Below, piece by piece: positions 23,998 to 35,469 of a stretch of DNA of 64,000 nt. The stretch comes from Dissulfurispira thermophila (GTDB taxonomy: Bacteria; Nitrospirota; Thermodesulfovibrionia; Thermodesulfovibrionales; Dissulfurispiraceae): the NCBI RefSeq assembly GCF_014701235.1, contig NZ_AP022873.1, forward strand, positions 620,001 to 684,000, in the 5' to 3' direction. Position 1 is the stretch's first letter; each line of letters opens with the position of its first letter. Position numbers and translations under genes: made by a program. The notes under the pieces are model-generated. The model saw only the letters and a list, made by a program, of their open reading frames with translations. It did not search any database and was not told where the DNA came from.

Positions 23998-26900
23998 ATG
24001 GCAAAGCTTTTAAGGGAAAGATTAAATTTCGGCAAGGTGCCGCCTGTATTGGATGTGCCGTATCTTGTTGAATTTCAGAGGAAATCATTTGACAGATTCT
24101 TACAGAAAGATGTTGCTCATGACAAAAGGATAGAAGAGGGGTTGCAGTCTGCTTTTAATAGTGTTTTTCCTATAACTGATTACAATGATACTGCTTCCAT
24201 AGAATTTATTTCATATAATCTTGGTGAGCCAAAGATAACGCCGAGGGAGTGTCTTCTCAAAGGACTGAATTATTCTGCACCGCTTAAAATAAAGGTGAGG
24301 CTTAATATTTACGAAAAAAATGAAAAAGGCAACAAGATACTGAAGGAGTCAAAAGAACAAGAGGTTTATATAGGCGATATCCCTATTATGACAGAAACAG
24401 GGAGTTTTATTATAAATGGAGTAGAGAGGGTAATTGTCAGTCAGTTGCACAGGTCCCCTGGGGTGTATTTTGCCCCGGATAAAGGCAAGACTCATGCAAG
24501 CGGAAGGCTTCTATACACAGCGAGGGTGATTCCTGTCAGAGGTTCATGGCTTGATTTTGAATTTGATGCAAAGGATATCCTCTATGTGAGGATTGATAGA
24601 CGCAAGAAACTGCCTGCAACTATAGTGCTTAAAGCGCTCGGTTACTCAAACGAAGATTTACTCAAGACTTTTTATCCTATTGAGGAGATAAGGATAAAGG
24701 ATAAAGAGCATTATACAAGGGCGGTGAGCGATGTCCTTGCTGGCATCAGGACGAGGCATAATATAGTTTCTCCTGACAACAAGGAGATTATTGTAAAAGA
24801 AGGCAGCAAGATAACGAAGATGGCATTAAAGAAGATGGAGGCTGTAGGAATAAAGGAAATACCTATAACAAGGACTGACATTATTGGCAGAGTCACGCTC
24901 AAGGATATTGTTGACCCGTCTACAGGAGAGATAATAGTTGATGGTAATAAGGAAATCACAGAGGATGCTTTTCATAAGATCCTCTCTCTTAAAATAGATA
25001 CGCTGCATCTGCTTTTCATAGATAATGTGAGTTATCTTCCGTCGTTTAGAGAGACACTTCTTACTGATAGGGTTGCAACACAGGAAGATGCATTAAAAGA
25101 GATTTATAAGAAACTCAGGCCTGGTGAGCCTGCAACTGTTGCTGCATCGCGTGAGCTCTTTTCAGGGTTGTTTTTTGATCCTAAAAGGTATGACTTGTCC
25201 CCTGTAGGAAGGTTGAAGATAAATGAAAAACTTGGTCTTGATATTCCCCTCGATGTCAGGGTATTGACTGATAAAGACATTGTGGAGATTGTGCGATATC
25301 TTTTAAATCTCAGGACAGGCAAAGGAGAGGTGGATGATATAGACCATCTCGGAAACAGAAGGATAAGAGGTATAGGCGAACTGCTCGAAAATCAGTTTAG
25401 AATAGGGCTTGTGCGTATGGAAAGAGCTGTAAAGGAGAAGATGACCCTTACAGAACTTGACACAGCAATGCCTCATGACTTGATAAATGCAAAGCCAGTT
25501 ATGGCTGCTATCAAAGAATTTTTTGGATCAAGTCAATTGAGTCAGTTTATGGACCAGACAAATCCGCTGTCAGAGATAACACATAAAAGGAGGTTGTCAG
25601 CCCTTGGTCCCGGCGGCCTTACAAGGGAGCGGGCAGGATTTGAGGTTAGAGATGTGCATCCAACACATTACGGAAGGATATGTCCTATAGAAACTCCAGA
25701 AGGTCCAAATATCGGGCTTATCACATCTCTTGCATCATATGCGAAAATCAATGACTTTGGTTTTATAGAAGCTCCTTACAGGAAGGTCGAAGGAGGCCGT
25801 GTTACAGGTGAGATAGTATATTTATCCGCGATAGAAAGTGAAAGGTATATTATTGCTGAGGCTACTTCTCCGATGGATAAAAAGGGAAATCTTATTGGCG
25901 AGGCTGTTTCAGCAAGAGTGGGAGGAGATTTTAAAATGGTCTCTCCTGAAGATGTTCAGTACATGGATGTATCGCCTAAACAGATAGTTGGTGTCTCTGC
26001 ATCATTAATCCCATTTTTAGAAAATGATGATGCAAATAGGGCATTGATGGGGTCTAACATGCAGAGGCAGGCTGTTCCACTCTTAAAGCCTGATGCGCCT
26101 ATTGTTGGAACCGGCATGGAGCATGTTGCTGCAAGGGATTCTGGCTGGTTGAGCATTGCAAAAAGGGCGGGTATTGTTGAGAGTGTTGATGCATCAAGAA
26201 TTGTGGTAAGAGTAACAGAGAGTGGAGGCGGAGTTGATATATATAACCTTGTCAAATTTCAACGATCAAATCAGGGTACATGTATGAATCAGAAACCAAT
26301 TGTTAATGTAGGAGACAAGGTCGAAAGAGGCGATATACTGGCTGATGGTCCCTCTACTGATATGGGTGAATTGGCACTTGGTAAAAATGTTATAGTTGCC
26401 TTTATGCCGTGGGGAGGCTATAACTTTGAGGATGCAATCCTTCTGAGTGAAAGGCTTGTGAAAGATGATATATATACCTCTATTCACATAGAAGAATTCG
26501 ATGTAGAGGCAAGAGATACAAAACTCGGACCTGAGGAGATCACAAGGGATATTCCTAATGTTGGTGAAGAGGCTTTGAAAGACCTCGATGAGAGCGGCAT
26601 AATAAGAATCGGCGCTGAGGTTAAGGCAGGTGATATCCTCGTTGGAAAAGTTACACCAAAAGGCGAGACAATGCTTACTCCAGAGGAGAAGCTCCTCCGT
26701 GCAATATTTGGAGAAAAAGCAGAAGAGGTAAAAGAGAGTTGCCTCTATGTCCCCCCCGGAATTGAAGGCACTGTCGTTGATGTAAGGATACTGTCAAGAA
26801 AGGGAATGGAAAAAGATGAGAGGACAAAGAGTATAGAACAAGACAGTATAAACGAACTCAAGAGAGATTTGGAAGAAGAGATAAAAATCTTAAAGGAAGA

Positions 26901-27936
26901 CAAGGCTGCAAGGATAAGGAAACTGTTGATAGGGCAGAAAGTAGCAGAAGATGTAAAGGATTCTAAGACAAGAGAGGTTGTATGTCCTAAAGGTAAGAAG
27001 CTTACAGAGGCTCACTTGAGTAGGGTTAAAGACGACTACCTTTTGAAGATAAGGGTTGATGATGCAGATGTCAGGGATAAATTAGAGAAAATAAACATAG
27101 AGACAAATCAATACATCAAATATCTCGAAACGCAATATAACGAAAGGGTAGAAAGAGTAAAAAAGGGAGATGAGCTCTTGCCCGGAGTAAACAAGGTTGT
27201 GAAGGTGTTTATTGCTATGAAAAGAAAGATACAGATGGGAGATAAGATGGCAGGACGACACGGAAACAAAGGTGTTGTCTCTATGATTCTGCCCGAGGAG
27301 GACATGCCTTATTTGCCTGACGGAACACCTATTGATATAGTGCTGAATCCACTCGGCGTTCCTTCAAGAATGAATGTCGGACAGATACTCGAGACCCATC
27401 TCGGCTGGGCTGCTATGTCACTTGGATTGCATGTATCAACACCTGTATTTGAAGGAGCAAAAGAAAAAGAGATTAAGGACCTTCTAAAAAAGGCAGGACT
27501 TCCGACATCAGGGCAAATGACCCTTTATGACGGAAGGACAGGTGAGCCATTTCAACGACCTGTGACTGTTGGTTGTATGTATATGCTTAAACTGCATCAT
27601 CTTGTTGCTGATAAAATCCATGCACGATCTATTGGTCCTTACTCTCTTGTTACACAGCAGCCTCTTGGTGGAAAGGCACAGTTCGGAGGGCAGAGGCTCG
27701 GAGAGATGGAGGTCTGGGCATTGGAGGCATATGGTGCAGCCCATACACTGCAGGAATTCCTGACAGTAAAGAGCGATGATATAAGTGGAAGATCTCGTAT
27801 GTATGAGGCAATTGTGAAAGGAGACCCAGTGCTTGAGCCTGGTGTTCCCGAATCATTTCATGTATTAATAAAAGAACTCCAGAGTCTTGGTCTTGATGTA
27901 GAACTTCTGGAGAAAAAGAGAACACAGGGAGGATAG
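23998..27936 (+). CDS. rpoB: RNA polymerase beta subunit
   Basis: 1312 residues, a usual length. Recognised parts include the rifampicin region ([23 protein letters not shown], then [19 protein letters not shown]), the [10 protein letters not shown] segment, the GYNFEDAI motif and C-terminal [20 protein letters not shown]. The rifampicin-pocket residues look wild type at the common resistance sites (D in FMDQ, H in EITHKRR and S in RLSALGPGG). AAGAAGGAGAG precedes the ATG. rpoC starts 1 bp after the stop. Confidence 0.99.
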   Translation: MAKLLRERLNFGKVPPVLDVPYLVEFQRKSFDRFLQKDVAHDKRIEEGLQSAFNSVFPITDYNDTASIEFISYNLGEPKITPRECLLKGLNYSAPLKIKVRLNIYEKNEKGNKILKESKEQEVYIGDIPIMTETGSFIINGVERVIVSQLHRSPGVYFAPDKGKTHASGRLLYTARVIPVRGSWLDFEFDAKDILYVRIDRRKKLPATIVLKALGYSNEDLLKTFYPIEEIRIKDKEHYTRAVSDVLAGIRTRHNIVSPDNKEIIVKEGSKITKMALKKMEAVGIKEIPITRTDIIGRVTLKDIVDPSTGEIIVDGNKEITEDAFHKILSLKIDTLHLLFIDNVSYLPSFRETLLTDRVATQEDALKEIYKKLRPGEPATVAASRELFSGLFFDPKRYDLSPVGRLKINEKLGLDIPLDVRVLTDKDIVEIVRYLLNLRTGKGEVDDIDHLGNRRIRGIGELLENQFRIGLVRMERAVKEKMTLTELDTAMPHDLINAKPVMAAIKEFFGSSQLSQFMDQTNPLSEITHKRRLSALGPGGLTRERAGFEVRDVHPTHYGRICPIETPEGPNIGLITSLASYAKINDFGFIEAPYRKVEGGRVTGEIVYLSAIESERYIIAEATSPMDKKGNLIGEAVSARVGGDFKMVSPEDVQYMDVSPKQIVGVSASLIPFLENDDANRALMGSNMQRQAVPLLKPDAPIVGTGMEHVAARDSGWLSIAKRAGIVESVDASRIVVRVTESGGGVDIYNLVKFQRSNQGTCMNQKPIVNVGDKVERGDILADGPSTDMGELALGKNVIVAFMPWGGYNFEDAILLSERLVKDDIYTSIHIEEFDVEARDTKLGPEEITRDIPNVGEEALKDLDESGIIRIGAEVKAGDILVGKVTPKGETMLTPEEKLLRAIFGEKAEEVKESCLYVPPGIEGTVVDVRILSRKGMEKDERTKSIEQDSINELKRDLEEEIKILKEDKAARIRKLLIGQKVAEDVKDSKTREVVCPKGKKLTEAHLSRVKDDYLLKIRVDDADVRDKLEKINIETNQYIKYLETQYNERVERVKKGDELLPGVNKVVKVFIAMKRKIQMGDKMAGRHGNKGVVSMILPEEDMPYLPDGTPIDIVLNPLGVPSRMNVGQILETHLGWAAMSLGLHVSTPVFEGAKEKEIKDLLKKAGLPTSGQMTLYDGRTGEPFQRPVTVGCMYMLKLHHLVADKIHARSIGPYSLVTQQPLGGKAQFGGQRLGEMEVWALEAYGAAHTLQEFLTVKSDDISGRSRMYEAIVKGDPVLEPGVPESFHVLIKELQSLGLDVELLEKKRTQGG

Positions 27937-27937
27937 A

Positions 27938-30900
27938 TTGATAGAAGACATTTATGCCCTTTTTCAGAGGCCTAAGAATCCAAAGGATTTTGATGCAATA
28001 AGGATAAAGCTTGCATCACCCGAAAAGATAAGGGAATGGTCATACGGTGAGGTAAAAAAGCCTGAAACAATAAATTATCGCACATTCAAGCCTGAACACG
28101 ATGGACTTTTCTGTGCAAAGATATTCGGTCCTGTCAAAGACTGGGAGTGTCTTTGCGGAAAGTACAAGAGAATGAAGCACAGGGGTGTAATATGCGATAA
28201 ATGCGGTGTCGAGGTAATCCAGTCAAAGGTAAGAAGAGAGAGGATGGGGCATATAGAGCTTGCAACTCCTGTGGCGCATGTATGGTTTTTAAGAGGGGTG
28301 CCGAGCAGAATAGGAACCCTCCTTGATATGACAATAAGACAACTTGAGAGAGTACTGTATTTTGAAGAATATATTGTAATAGACCCAGGAGATACCCCTC
28401 TGAAAGAAAAGGAACTTCTCTCAGAAGACGAATATAAGAAAAAGCTCTCTGAATTTGGCAGCAGATTCAAGGCAGGTATGGGTGCAGAGGCAATAAGAGA
28501 GCTTTTGAAAAAGGTTGATCTCGAGACACTTGCAAAGGATTTAAAGGAAAAAATAGATGCTGTTTCATCACTTGGTATTAAGAGGAAACTTACTAAGAGA
28601 TTAAAGATAGTTGAGGCATTTATAAAATCAGAGAATCGTCCTGAATGGATGATACTCGATATTATACCTGTGCTACCTCCTGATTTAAGACCGCTCGTTC
28701 CTCTTGATGGCGGGCGTTTTGCTACATCTGACCTCAATGACCTTTACAGAAGGGTTATAAATAGGAATAACAGACTCAAAAGACTTATGGATTTAAAGGC
28801 ACCAAGCGTTATTATAAAAAATGAAAAGAGGATGCTTCAGGAAGCTGTTGATGCGCTGTTTGATAACAGCAAAAAGGCAAAGGTTTTGAAGGCAGGCGGT
28901 AAGAGGGCATTAAAGTCTCTAAGTGATATGATAAAGGGTAAGCAAGGCAGGTTCAGGCAGAATCTGCTTGGCAAGAGGGTTGATTATTCAGGACGCTCTG
29001 TTATAGTTGTTGGCCCTGAGCTTCAACTCAATCAGTGTGGTTTACCAAAACGAATGGCGCTTGAACTTTTTAAGCCATTTGTCTTTAATAAGCTTGAAGA
29101 GAAAGGTTATGCAACTACGATAAAACAGGCAAAGAGATTGGTTGAAAAGGAAACCCCAGAGGTGTGGGATGCACTGGAAGATGTTATTCGTGAGCATCCT
29201 GTGCTTTTAAACCGTGCTCCAACCCTTCACAGACTCGGTATTCAGGCATTTGATCCGATAATTGTGGAGGGTAAGGCTATAAAGCTGCATCCCCTTGTCT
29301 GTACAGCATTTAATGCAGACTTTGACGGTGATCAGATGGCAGTGCATGTACCACTTTCAATAGAAGCACAGATAGAAGCAAGGGTGCTTATGCTTTCAGT
29401 AAACAACCTTCTTTCTCCCGCAAATGGTAAACCTATTGTTGTGCCAACACAGGATATGGTTTTAGGTATTTACTATCTCACAAAACAGAAAAATGGTGCC
29501 AAAGGTGAGGGAAAGATATTTGCTGATATTGAGGATGTACGCTCTGCTTATGATTCCAATATTGTTGAAGAGCATGCAAGAATAAAGGTAAGGATGAATG
29601 GTGAACTTGTTGAAACAACAGTGGGCAGGGTTTTATTGAGTGAAATACTTCCTCATTCAGTTCCATTTTCTATGGTTAATAAAGAATTGACAAAAAAGGA
29701 GTTAGGAAAGCTCATAGAGTACATACACAAGACACTCGGTAAGAGAGAGACTGTTGTATTTTTGAATAACCTCGAAAGGCTCGGTTTTGGTTATGCTACA
29801 AAGTCTGGAATTTCAATATGTATTGATGACATGCATGTTCCAACAAAGAAGGCAGAGCTAATAAAAGAGGCAGAGCAAGAGGTCATGGAGGTTCAGAGAC
29901 AGTATGCAGATGGTCTTATAACTCAGGGTGAGAGGTACAATAAGGTCATCGATATTTGGGCAAATGTGACAGAAAGGGTTGCTGAGGAGATGATGAAGGA
30001 ACTCGGTGCCGAAGACGGCAAGCCGCTTTCTGATGAGGAATTGAAAGAGAGAAGGACATTTAATAACATCTTTATGATGGCTGACTCAGGAGCAAGGGGA
30101 AGTACTGCACAGATAAGACAGCTTGCGGGCATGAGGGGACTGATGGCAAAGCCATCTGGAGAGATTATAGAGACTCCGATTACAGCGAATTTCAGGGAAG
30201 GGCTAACGCCATTGCAATATTTTATCTCAACTCATGGTGCAAGAAAGGGACTTGCAGATACTGCATTAAAAACAGCGAATGCAGGATACCTGACAAGGAG
30301 ACTTGTTGATGTTGCACAGGATGTGATCCTTACAGAAGATGATTGTGGAACAAGAGAAGGTATAGTGGTTACTGCACTTATTGAGGGTGGAGAGATAATA
30401 CAACCATTGGAGGACAGGATATTTGGCAGGACACTTGCTGAGTCATTAAAAGACCCTATTACAAATGAAATCATTGCAAATAGAAATCAGGAGATAGATG
30501 ATGAGCTTGCAAAGAAGATTGTTGATGCTGGCATTGACAGGGTAAAGATAAGGTCTGTGCTTACATGCAATTCAAGGAGTGGGGTTTGTGCAAAATGCTA
30601 TGGCAGGGACCTTGCAAGAGGAGATGCCATAGAGATAGGAGAAGCTATAGGCATTATTGCTGCTCAGTCTATTGGTGAGCCGGGCACACAGCTTACCATG
30701 AGAACATTCCATATTGGTGGTGCTGCAACAAAGGTTATCGAACAGGCAACACTTGAGCCTAAGAATTCAGGGTATGTAAAGTTTATAGATCTCAATGCTG
30801 TTAAAAACAAGGAAGGTGTTCTTATTGTCCTCAACAGAAATGCCATGATAGCTATTGTTGATAAATCAGGTAGGGAAAAAGAGAAGTATAACCTTGTGTA

Positions 30901-32047
30901 CGGTGCAAGGATTTTTGCAGAGGATGGACAGAAGATAGAGGCAGGTCAGCGTCTTGTAGAGTGGGATCCTTATTCGACACCTATTCTGACTGAGATAGGA
31001 GGGAGGATAGCACTTGGAGATATAGTGGAAGGAGTTACAGTCAAAGAAGAGGTTGATGAGACAACAGGTCTTGCCCACAAAGTTATAATAGACTATCCTG
31101 CAAATATGAGGCCGAGAGTCTCCATTAAAGATGAACACGGAAGAACAGCAAAGATTCCTGGAACGAATAATCCCGCAAGGTATCTGTTGCCATCAGGTGC
31201 GCATCTGCTTGTTGATAAGGGCGATGTTGTAATGCCCGGTGATATTCTTGCAAAGATACCGAGAGAGACAACAAAGACAAAAGATATTACAGGTGGTTTG
31301 CCAAGGGTTGCAGAACTTTTTGAGGCAAGAAGACCAAAGGAACAGGCAATAGTTACAGAGATAGATGGCATAGTAGAATTCAGAGGTGCACACAAGGGAA
31401 TGAGGGTTGTAGTCGTAAAAGGAGGAGAAGATTCAAGAGAATATCTGATTCCGAAAGGCAAACATGTTACTGTACATGAAGGGGATTGGGTAAAGGCAGG
31501 AGAGCCATTAATGGATGGAGCAGTAAACCCTCACAGTATCCTTGATATACTTGGGCCAAAGGAATTGCAGAGATACCTTGTGGATGAAGTGCAAAAGGTT
31601 TACAGACTGCAAGGTGTTTCTATAAACGACAAGCATATAGAGGTAATAGTGCGTCAGATGATGAGAAAGGTGCGGATTGAAGACCCTGGAGACACTACAT
31701 TCCTCATTGGTGACGAGATTGACAGAATAACCTTTATAGAAGAAAATGAAAGGGTAAGGGCTGAGGGTGGAAAGGCTGCAAGGGGGAGGCCTATGCTGCT
31801 TGGTATTACAAAGGCGTCTCTTGCAACAGAGAGCTGGGTCTCTGCAGCATCATTTCAGGAGACTACGAGGGTTCTCACAGAAGCTGCATTAAGTGGAGCT
31901 GTAGATGAGTTAAAAGGTCTTAAAGAGAATGTAATAATGGGAAGGATAATTCCAGCAGGTACAGGAATGCCTTCTTACAGAGAGACATTTATTAAAGGTG
32001 ACTTTTACTCTATGCAACTTGAACACGAAGAGGTAGAGACAGAATAA
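27938..32047 (+). CDS. rpoC: RNA polymerase beta' subunit
   Basis: 1369 residues. The N-terminal zinc finger [20 protein letters not shown], the catalytic Mg-binding loop [12 protein letters not shown], the bridge/trigger region and the second zinc site ([13 protein letters not shown]) are all present. The start is a TTG at 27938, with GGGAGGA overlapping the rpoB stop, so translation is coupled. A hairpin follows the stop. Confidence 0.98.
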   Translation: MIEDIYALFQRPKNPKDFDAIRIKLASPEKIREWSYGEVKKPETINYRTFKPEHDGLFCAKIFGPVKDWECLCGKYKRMKHRGVICDKCGVEVIQSKVRRERMGHIELATPVAHVWFLRGVPSRIGTLLDMTIRQLERVLYFEEYIVIDPGDTPLKEKELLSEDEYKKKLSEFGSRFKAGMGAEAIRELLKKVDLETLAKDLKEKIDAVSSLGIKRKLTKRLKIVEAFIKSENRPEWMILDIIPVLPPDLRPLVPLDGGRFATSDLNDLYRRVINRNNRLKRLMDLKAPSVIIKNEKRMLQEAVDALFDNSKKAKVLKAGGKRALKSLSDMIKGKQGRFRQNLLGKRVDYSGRSVIVVGPELQLNQCGLPKRMALELFKPFVFNKLEEKGYATTIKQAKRLVEKETPEVWDALEDVIREHPVLLNRAPTLHRLGIQAFDPIIVEGKAIKLHPLVCTAFNADFDGDQMAVHVPLSIEAQIEARVLMLSVNNLLSPANGKPIVVPTQDMVLGIYYLTKQKNGAKGEGKIFADIEDVRSAYDSNIVEEHARIKVRMNGELVETTVGRVLLSEILPHSVPFSMVNKELTKKELGKLIEYIHKTLGKRETVVFLNNLERLGFGYATKSGISICIDDMHVPTKKAELIKEAEQEVMEVQRQYADGLITQGERYNKVIDIWANVTERVAEEMMKELGAEDGKPLSDEELKERRTFNNIFMMADSGARGSTAQIRQLAGMRGLMAKPSGEIIETPITANFREGLTPLQYFISTHGARKGLADTALKTANAGYLTRRLVDVAQDVILTEDDCGTREGIVVTALIEGGEIIQPLEDRIFGRTLAESLKDPITNEIIANRNQEIDDELAKKIVDAGIDRVKIRSVLTCNSRSGVCAKCYGRDLARGDAIEIGEAIGIIAAQSIGEPGTQLTMRTFHIGGAATKVIEQATLEPKNSGYVKFIDLNAVKNKEGVLIVLNRNAMIAIVDKSGREKEKYNLVYGARIFAEDGQKIEAGQRLVEWDPYSTPILTEIGGRIALGDIVEGVTVKEEVDETTGLAHKVIIDYPANMRPRVSIKDEHGRTAKIPGTNNPARYLLPSGAHLLVDKGDVVMPGDILAKIPRETTKTKDITGGLPRVAELFEARRPKEQAIVTEIDGIVEFRGAHKGMRVVVVKGGEDSREYLIPKGKHVTVHEGDWVKAGEPLMDGAVNPHSILDILGPKELQRYLVDEVQKVYRLQGVSINDKHIEVIVRQMMRKVRIEDPGDTTFLIGDEIDRITFIEENERVRAEGGKAARGRPMLLGITKASLATESWVSAASFQETTRVLTEAALSGAVDELKGLKENVIMGRIIPAGTGMPSYRETFIKGDFYSMQLEHEEVETE

Positions 32048-32063
32048 AACCTATAATAGGAGG

Positions 32064-32089
32064 CAGAAGACAGACGGCATTGTCTTCTG
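32064..32089 (+). terminator. Hairpin after rpoC
   Basis: Perfect 9-bp stem CAGAAGACA / TGTCTTCTG with an 8-base loop, followed by TCTCTTGTCTTTC. The T content is broken, so termination may be partial. The stem word is echoed in the following bases (TCTTGTCTT). Confidence 0.5.
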
Positions 32090-32130
32090 TCTCTTGTCTT
32101 TCATCATTAACTTTCTTTAAACTTAGGCAT

Positions 32131-32619
32131 ATGACTGCTCCCCTTTTTATTGCAGATGCTATGCTCGGAAGTCTATCAAAATGGCTTAGGATTTTGGGCT
32201 TTGATACCCTCTATTTTAAAAATATAGATGATAATGAATTAATAAGAATTGCAAAATGCGAGCAGAGGATATTGCTGACGAGGGATACAAGGCTTGTAAA
32301 AAGCAAAAGGATCAACTGCTATATACTTATAAATTCCAACAACATATCAGAGCAATTAAAAGAAGTTTTGTTGTGGCTCAAAAAGCAAGGGTTTAATATA
32401 ATTGGAGATCCAAGGTGTATAGATTGTAATGGCGAGATCTCAACTGTTGACAGAAAATCTGTGATAAATAGTGTCCCTGAACATGTCTTTGTTAATTTCA
32501 ATTCTTTTTTTAGATGCCAGAAATGTGGTAAAGTTTACTGGGAAGGTTCTCATAGAAAATCAATCGAGAAAAAGATAAAGAATATTTTGGGAGAGATTGA
32601 TACCAATTGGAAGAACTAA
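32131..32619 (+). CDS. Mut7-C RNase/PIN-like domain protein with zinc ribbon
   Basis: A 162-residue protein. The N-terminal Mut7-C domain is clear from FIADAMLGSLSKWLRILGFD and ILLTRDTRL, which supply the acidic residues of the PIN-like nuclease fold. The C-terminus has a four-Cys zinc ribbon (CIDC and, later, CQKCGKVYW). A ribonuclease activity is predicted from the fold only. The frame is open from 32080, but that region is the rpoC hairpin; ATG 32131 matches family starts. It overlaps the channel gene that follows by 13 bp. Confidence 0.83.
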   Translation: MTAPLFIADAMLGSLSKWLRILGFDTLYFKNIDDNELIRIAKCEQRILLTRDTRLVKSKRINCYILINSNNISEQLKEVLLWLKKQGFNIIGDPRCIDCNGEISTVDRKSVINSVPEHVFVNFNSFFRCQKCGKVYWEGSHRKSIEKKIKNILGEIDTNWKN

Positions 32620-33608
32620 AAAAACGACTGATATTATCCGCACTACTTATAACTTTAATTATAGGATTTGGCACAGCAGGATATACGATAATAGAAGGTT
32701 GGAGCATCCTTGATTCCATTTATATGACCATAATAACACTTGCCTCTGTAGGATATAAAGAAGTGCATGAACTCTCATATAATGGAAGGATATTTACCAT
32801 AATACTTATAATAGGTGGTGTTGGCACTGTACTTTATGCCCTTAATAACGGTGCAAAACTTATCCTTGAAGGAGAGTTTAAAGAGGTATTTGGGAGGAAG
32901 AGATTGGAAAAGAAGATAAGAGAACTTAAGAACCATTATATTGTTTGCGGTTATGGCAGAATGGGCAAGATAATATGTAGGGAACTCAGAGGAAAGAATA
33001 TAAAATTCGTTGTGATAGAGAAAAAGCTTGATGCTTTTGAAGAAAGAGGTGATATGCTTATCCTCGAAGGCGATGCTACAAGGGATGAAATCTTAAGGGA
33101 AGCTGGGATAGAAAGGGCAAAGGGATTGATATCAGTGCTTCCAACAGATGCTGAGAACCTCTTTGTTGTATTGAGTGCACGAGAATTGAAGCCTGATCTT
33201 TTTATTGTTGCAAGGGCTGGAGAGGAAGGCTCTGAGCAGAAGCTTATGAGGGCGGGCGCTGATAGGGTAGTATCACCATATCACATTGGCGGACTTAGGA
33301 TAGCTCATACAGTACTAAAACCTGCAGTAGTAGATTTTATAGAATTCGCAACAAAGAGTGGTAATATTGATCTTCAGATGGAGGAGATAACCGTTCAGGA
33401 AGAATCGAAGCTTACAGGTCTTACCCTTGATGAGTGTGGAATAGGCAGAGAATTGGGCATTATAATAGTTGCAATCAAAAAGCACACAGGAGATATGAGA
33501 TTCAATCCAACATTTAGAACTGCGATAAAAGCAGGAGATACATTAATAGCACTTGGTGAGGTATCAAAGCTTAAAATCCTTGAAGACATGGCAGGTGTGA
33601 AGAGATAA
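32607..33608 (+). CDS. Two-helix potassium channel with TrkA/RCK domain
   Basis: A 333-residue protein. Two membrane helices (about 8-27 and 62-80) flank a pore loop (YMTIITLASVGYKEVHEL), followed by an RCK/TrkA-N Rossmann domain (YIVCGYGRMGKIICREL) and a TrkA-C domain (about 255-330). This is the MthK-type ligand-gated K+ channel plan. The selectivity filter reads S-V-G-Y-K rather than T-V-G-Y-G, so selectivity may differ. The start is TTG at 32607 with GGGAGAG before it, inside the Mut7-C gene. It is followed after 3 bp by a multiheme cytochrome gene. Confidence 0.88.
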   Translation: MEELKKRLILSALLITLIIGFGTAGYTIIEGWSILDSIYMTIITLASVGYKEVHELSYNGRIFTIILIIGGVGTVLYALNNGAKLILEGEFKEVFGRKRLEKKIRELKNHYIVCGYGRMGKIICRELRGKNIKFVVIEKKLDAFEERGDMLILEGDATRDEILREAGIERAKGLISVLPTDAENLFVVLSARELKPDLFIVARAGEEGSEQKLMRAGADRVVSPYHIGGLRIAHTVLKPAVVDFIEFATKSGNIDLQMEEITVQEESKLTGLTLDECGIGRELGIIIVAIKKHTGDMRFNPTFRTAIKAGDTLIALGEVSKLKILEDMAGVKR

Positions 33609-33611
33609 CCC

Positions 33612-34499
33612 ATGAAGAAACGCAGAGATATCCCAGAATCCCTGATGAATCTCTTTGAGCATTTGAAAGGATTTATTCTTGCTGCTATAGTGATAGTTGC
33701 TGTCCTGGGAGTGATTGTTGGCTATCGTTATTACCGATATACACAGGATGAGCCTGAGTACTGTGCATCATGTCATTTAATGAAAGAGGCCTTTGCTGAA
33801 TGGCAAAAAGGCAAACACAGAGATGTGGTTTGCCAGACCTGTCATCAGTTGAGTATTCTTGAGCAGAATCAGCTTCTTGTGGCTTATGTTGTAAAGGGTA
33901 ACAATCAAAAATTTTCTCAGACCCATGGTCGTGAAAAGCCATGGAAGGCATGCAGAAAATGCCATATAGATGAGATAACGCAGGGTGCTGTAACACTAAA
34001 TAAATCATATGGACATGCACGGCATGTGTTTATGCAAAAGATTGATTGCAAGATATGTCATAAAGGGACTGTGCATAATTTCAATCCAAACGAAGACGCA
34101 TGCCAGAGATGTCATCAGGACAAGGGTGTACATGGAGTGGGCATGGAGGCATTTTCATGCCTTAAGTGTCATTCATTCTCAGAAAAGACACCTTCCATGA
34201 TACCAAAGGATAGGTGTATAAAATGTCATACCAGTGTGTCGACAAAAGGTCCGATGTCAGGGCTTTTCTGCCATCAGTGTCACAAGCCGCATGGAGAAAT
34301 AAAGCCTACATCTGCTACATGTGTTGGTCAATGTCATAAGAATGAGGCATCTGTAGGGCAGCATGGATTTCACATAAAAAAAGGGCTCAATTGTTTGAAC
34401 TGCCATAAGGCACATTTGTGGATCGTAGGACAAGACAGGGCAAAGACACTTTGCAGCAAATGCCATCAATTCAAAGATCCAAAGACATTTATCTATTAA
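33612..34499 (+). CDS. Membrane-anchored undecaheme-type c cytochrome
   Basis: A 295-residue protein with one N-terminal membrane helix (about 19-40) and then ten CxxCH motifs (first CASCH, last CSKCH). One extra CxxxCH site (CVGQCH) makes eleven possible heme sites. The N-terminal anchor and first heme (YCASCHLMKEAF) resemble NapC/NirT-type quinol dehydrogenases, but the heme count is far higher than four. Predicted role: carrying electrons from the quinone pool into the periplasm. Heme attachment at CxxxCH is unusual and would need a permissive maturation system. Starts 3 bp after the channel gene and is likely co-transcribed with it. Confidence 0.88.
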   Translation: MKKRRDIPESLMNLFEHLKGFILAAIVIVAVLGVIVGYRYYRYTQDEPEYCASCHLMKEAFAEWQKGKHRDVVCQTCHQLSILEQNQLLVAYVVKGNNQKFSQTHGREKPWKACRKCHIDEITQGAVTLNKSYGHARHVFMQKIDCKICHKGTVHNFNPNEDACQRCHQDKGVHGVGMEAFSCLKCHSFSEKTPSMIPKDRCIKCHTSVSTKGPMSGLFCHQCHKPHGEIKPTSATCVGQCHKNEASVGQHGFHIKKGLNCLNCHKAHLWIVGQDRAKTLCSKCHQFKDPKTFIY

Positions 34500-34513
34500 G
34501 TCAAGTATTAATT

Positions 34514-34560
34514 TTTTGCAGTTCTGCAAAAGAAGCTATTGTTTTTGCAATTCTGCAAAC
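34514..34560 (+). promoter_or_regulatory. Twin palindromes, candidate enhancer sites
   Basis: The first site, TTTTGCAG-TT-CTGCAAAA (34514-34531), is a perfect palindrome. The second, TTTTGCAA-TT-CTGCAAAC (34543-34560), is an imperfect copy. Their centres are 29 bp apart and end about 45 bp upstream of a sigma-54-like promoter, which is where NtrC-type activators bind. Confidence 0.6.
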
Positions 34561-34602
34561 ATTTTAGAATTAAAAACCTTTATAAAACAATGAAATACAA
34601 CT

Positions 34603-34618
34603 TGGCATGTAATGTGCA
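34603..34618 (+). promoter_or_regulatory. Sigma-54-like (-24/-12) promoter
   Basis: TGGCATGTAATGTGCA matches TGGCAY-R-N4-TTGCW at all positions but one (G for the first T of TTGC). It lies 39 bp before the gene at 34657. Confidence 0.68.
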
Positions 34619-34656
34619 TATATATTTGTAAGAACAGAGAAAGGAGGAACAAGAAA

Positions 34657-34986
34657 ATGAAAACAAGGGAAGGGGCAAAAAAAGGATTATATATAGGTGC
34701 CGGTGCAGGATTGGTGTTGTTTGCAATAATTGGACTACTTCCCGGTTCATTCATTGGAGGAGTAATTGGACTTAACATAGCAGGGAGCATATTTGGTCAT
34801 CCAGTTGGGGCATCACTTCTTCCAAGAATGATAGTCGGGGCGTCAATGGTATTGGGCATACTGATAGCAGGAGTGGTATTTGTAGCAGGCACATCAATAA
34901 TTGGATGGTTGATTGGTTCATTAGTTGACACAGTAAGGCATGCAAAGGCAATAGGAATGGAAGCAACAGCAGTAAAGGCAAAATAG
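34657..34986 (+). CDS. Small Gly-rich membrane protein
   Basis: A 109-residue protein with three predicted hydrophobic segments (about 10-30, 34-50 and 57-88), a basic N-terminus (MKTREGAKKG) and a basic C-terminal tail. No known family is recognised. It is a paralogue of the next gene: both have G-L-[LI]-P-G-x-[FY]-[IF]-G-[GS] after the first helix and a conserved PxxxxRM before the second. The ATG is chosen for GAAAGGAGGAAC in front. The sigma-54-like promoter upstream suggests regulated, possibly redox- or nitrogen-responsive expression. Confidence 0.65.
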   Translation: MKTREGAKKGLYIGAGAGLVLFAIIGLLPGSFIGGVIGLNIAGSIFGHPVGASLLPRMIVGASMVLGILIAGVVFVAGTSIIGWLIGSLVDTVRHAKAIGMEATAVKAK

Positions 34987-35053
34987 TTCACAGTTCAGTT
35001 TACGGTTCATCGTTTACTGTAAACAGTGAACAAAAATAAAAAGGAGGTTTAAG

Positions 35054-35389
35054 ATGAAAGCAAGGAAAGAGATGGTAAGGATGGGTACAAAGATTGGAGC
35101 AGCACTTGGTGGGGTAGCGTTTTTAATCTTTGGATTGATACCTGGTTTTTACTTTGGTAGCTATGGGTCATTGATAGTACTTAAGCATCTGATGGGGGGA
35201 CCGATTGAACCAACGGTGATAGTGAGGATGTTTGTTGCAGTAGGGATACTTCTTGGGATAGTATGTGTAGCATCAGTAAGCATAGTTGTTGGGTCAATAG
35301 CAGGTACAGCAATGGGATATCTTGTAGAGGCACTGACAGCACCCAAAGAAGTTAGAGAGGCTGCAGAGGCTGCTGCAAAGGCAAAATAA
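35054..35389 (+). CDS. Small Gly-rich membrane protein, paralogue
   Basis: A 111-residue protein with the same plan as that at 34657. It has a basic start (MKARKEMVRMG), hydrophobic segments about 10-32 and 55-88 with GLIPGFYFGSYGS between, and an Ala/Lys-rich tail. AAAAGGAGG precedes the ATG. The 67-bp spacer from the first paralogue contains a fold-back word (GTTCAGTTTAC / GTAAACAGTGAAC). A strong terminator follows immediately, closing the two-gene unit. Function unknown. Confidence 0.65.
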   Translation: MKARKEMVRMGTKIGAALGGVAFLIFGLIPGFYFGSYGSLIVLKHLMGGPIEPTVIVRMFVAVGILLGIVCVASVSIVVGSIAGTAMGYLVEALTAPKEVREAAEAAAKAK

Positions 35390-35417
35390 AAAAGAGGGGT
35401 TTTCCCCTCTTTTTTTT
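35390..35417 (+). terminator. Rho-independent terminator
   Basis: AGAGGGG / CCCCTCT stem with a TTTT loop, preceded by A residues and followed by an eight-T tract. It directly follows the stop of the small membrane protein gene. Confidence 0.93.
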
Positions 35418-35469
35418 GTGGCTTGATTAATTGCTTTTTATTGACTCTATTAGGGGGAGGAAGTAAGGC

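Noticed and set aside
28075-28737. 220-codon minus-strand frame inside rpoC
   Set aside because: Shadow of a conserved gene; no start signal or homology.
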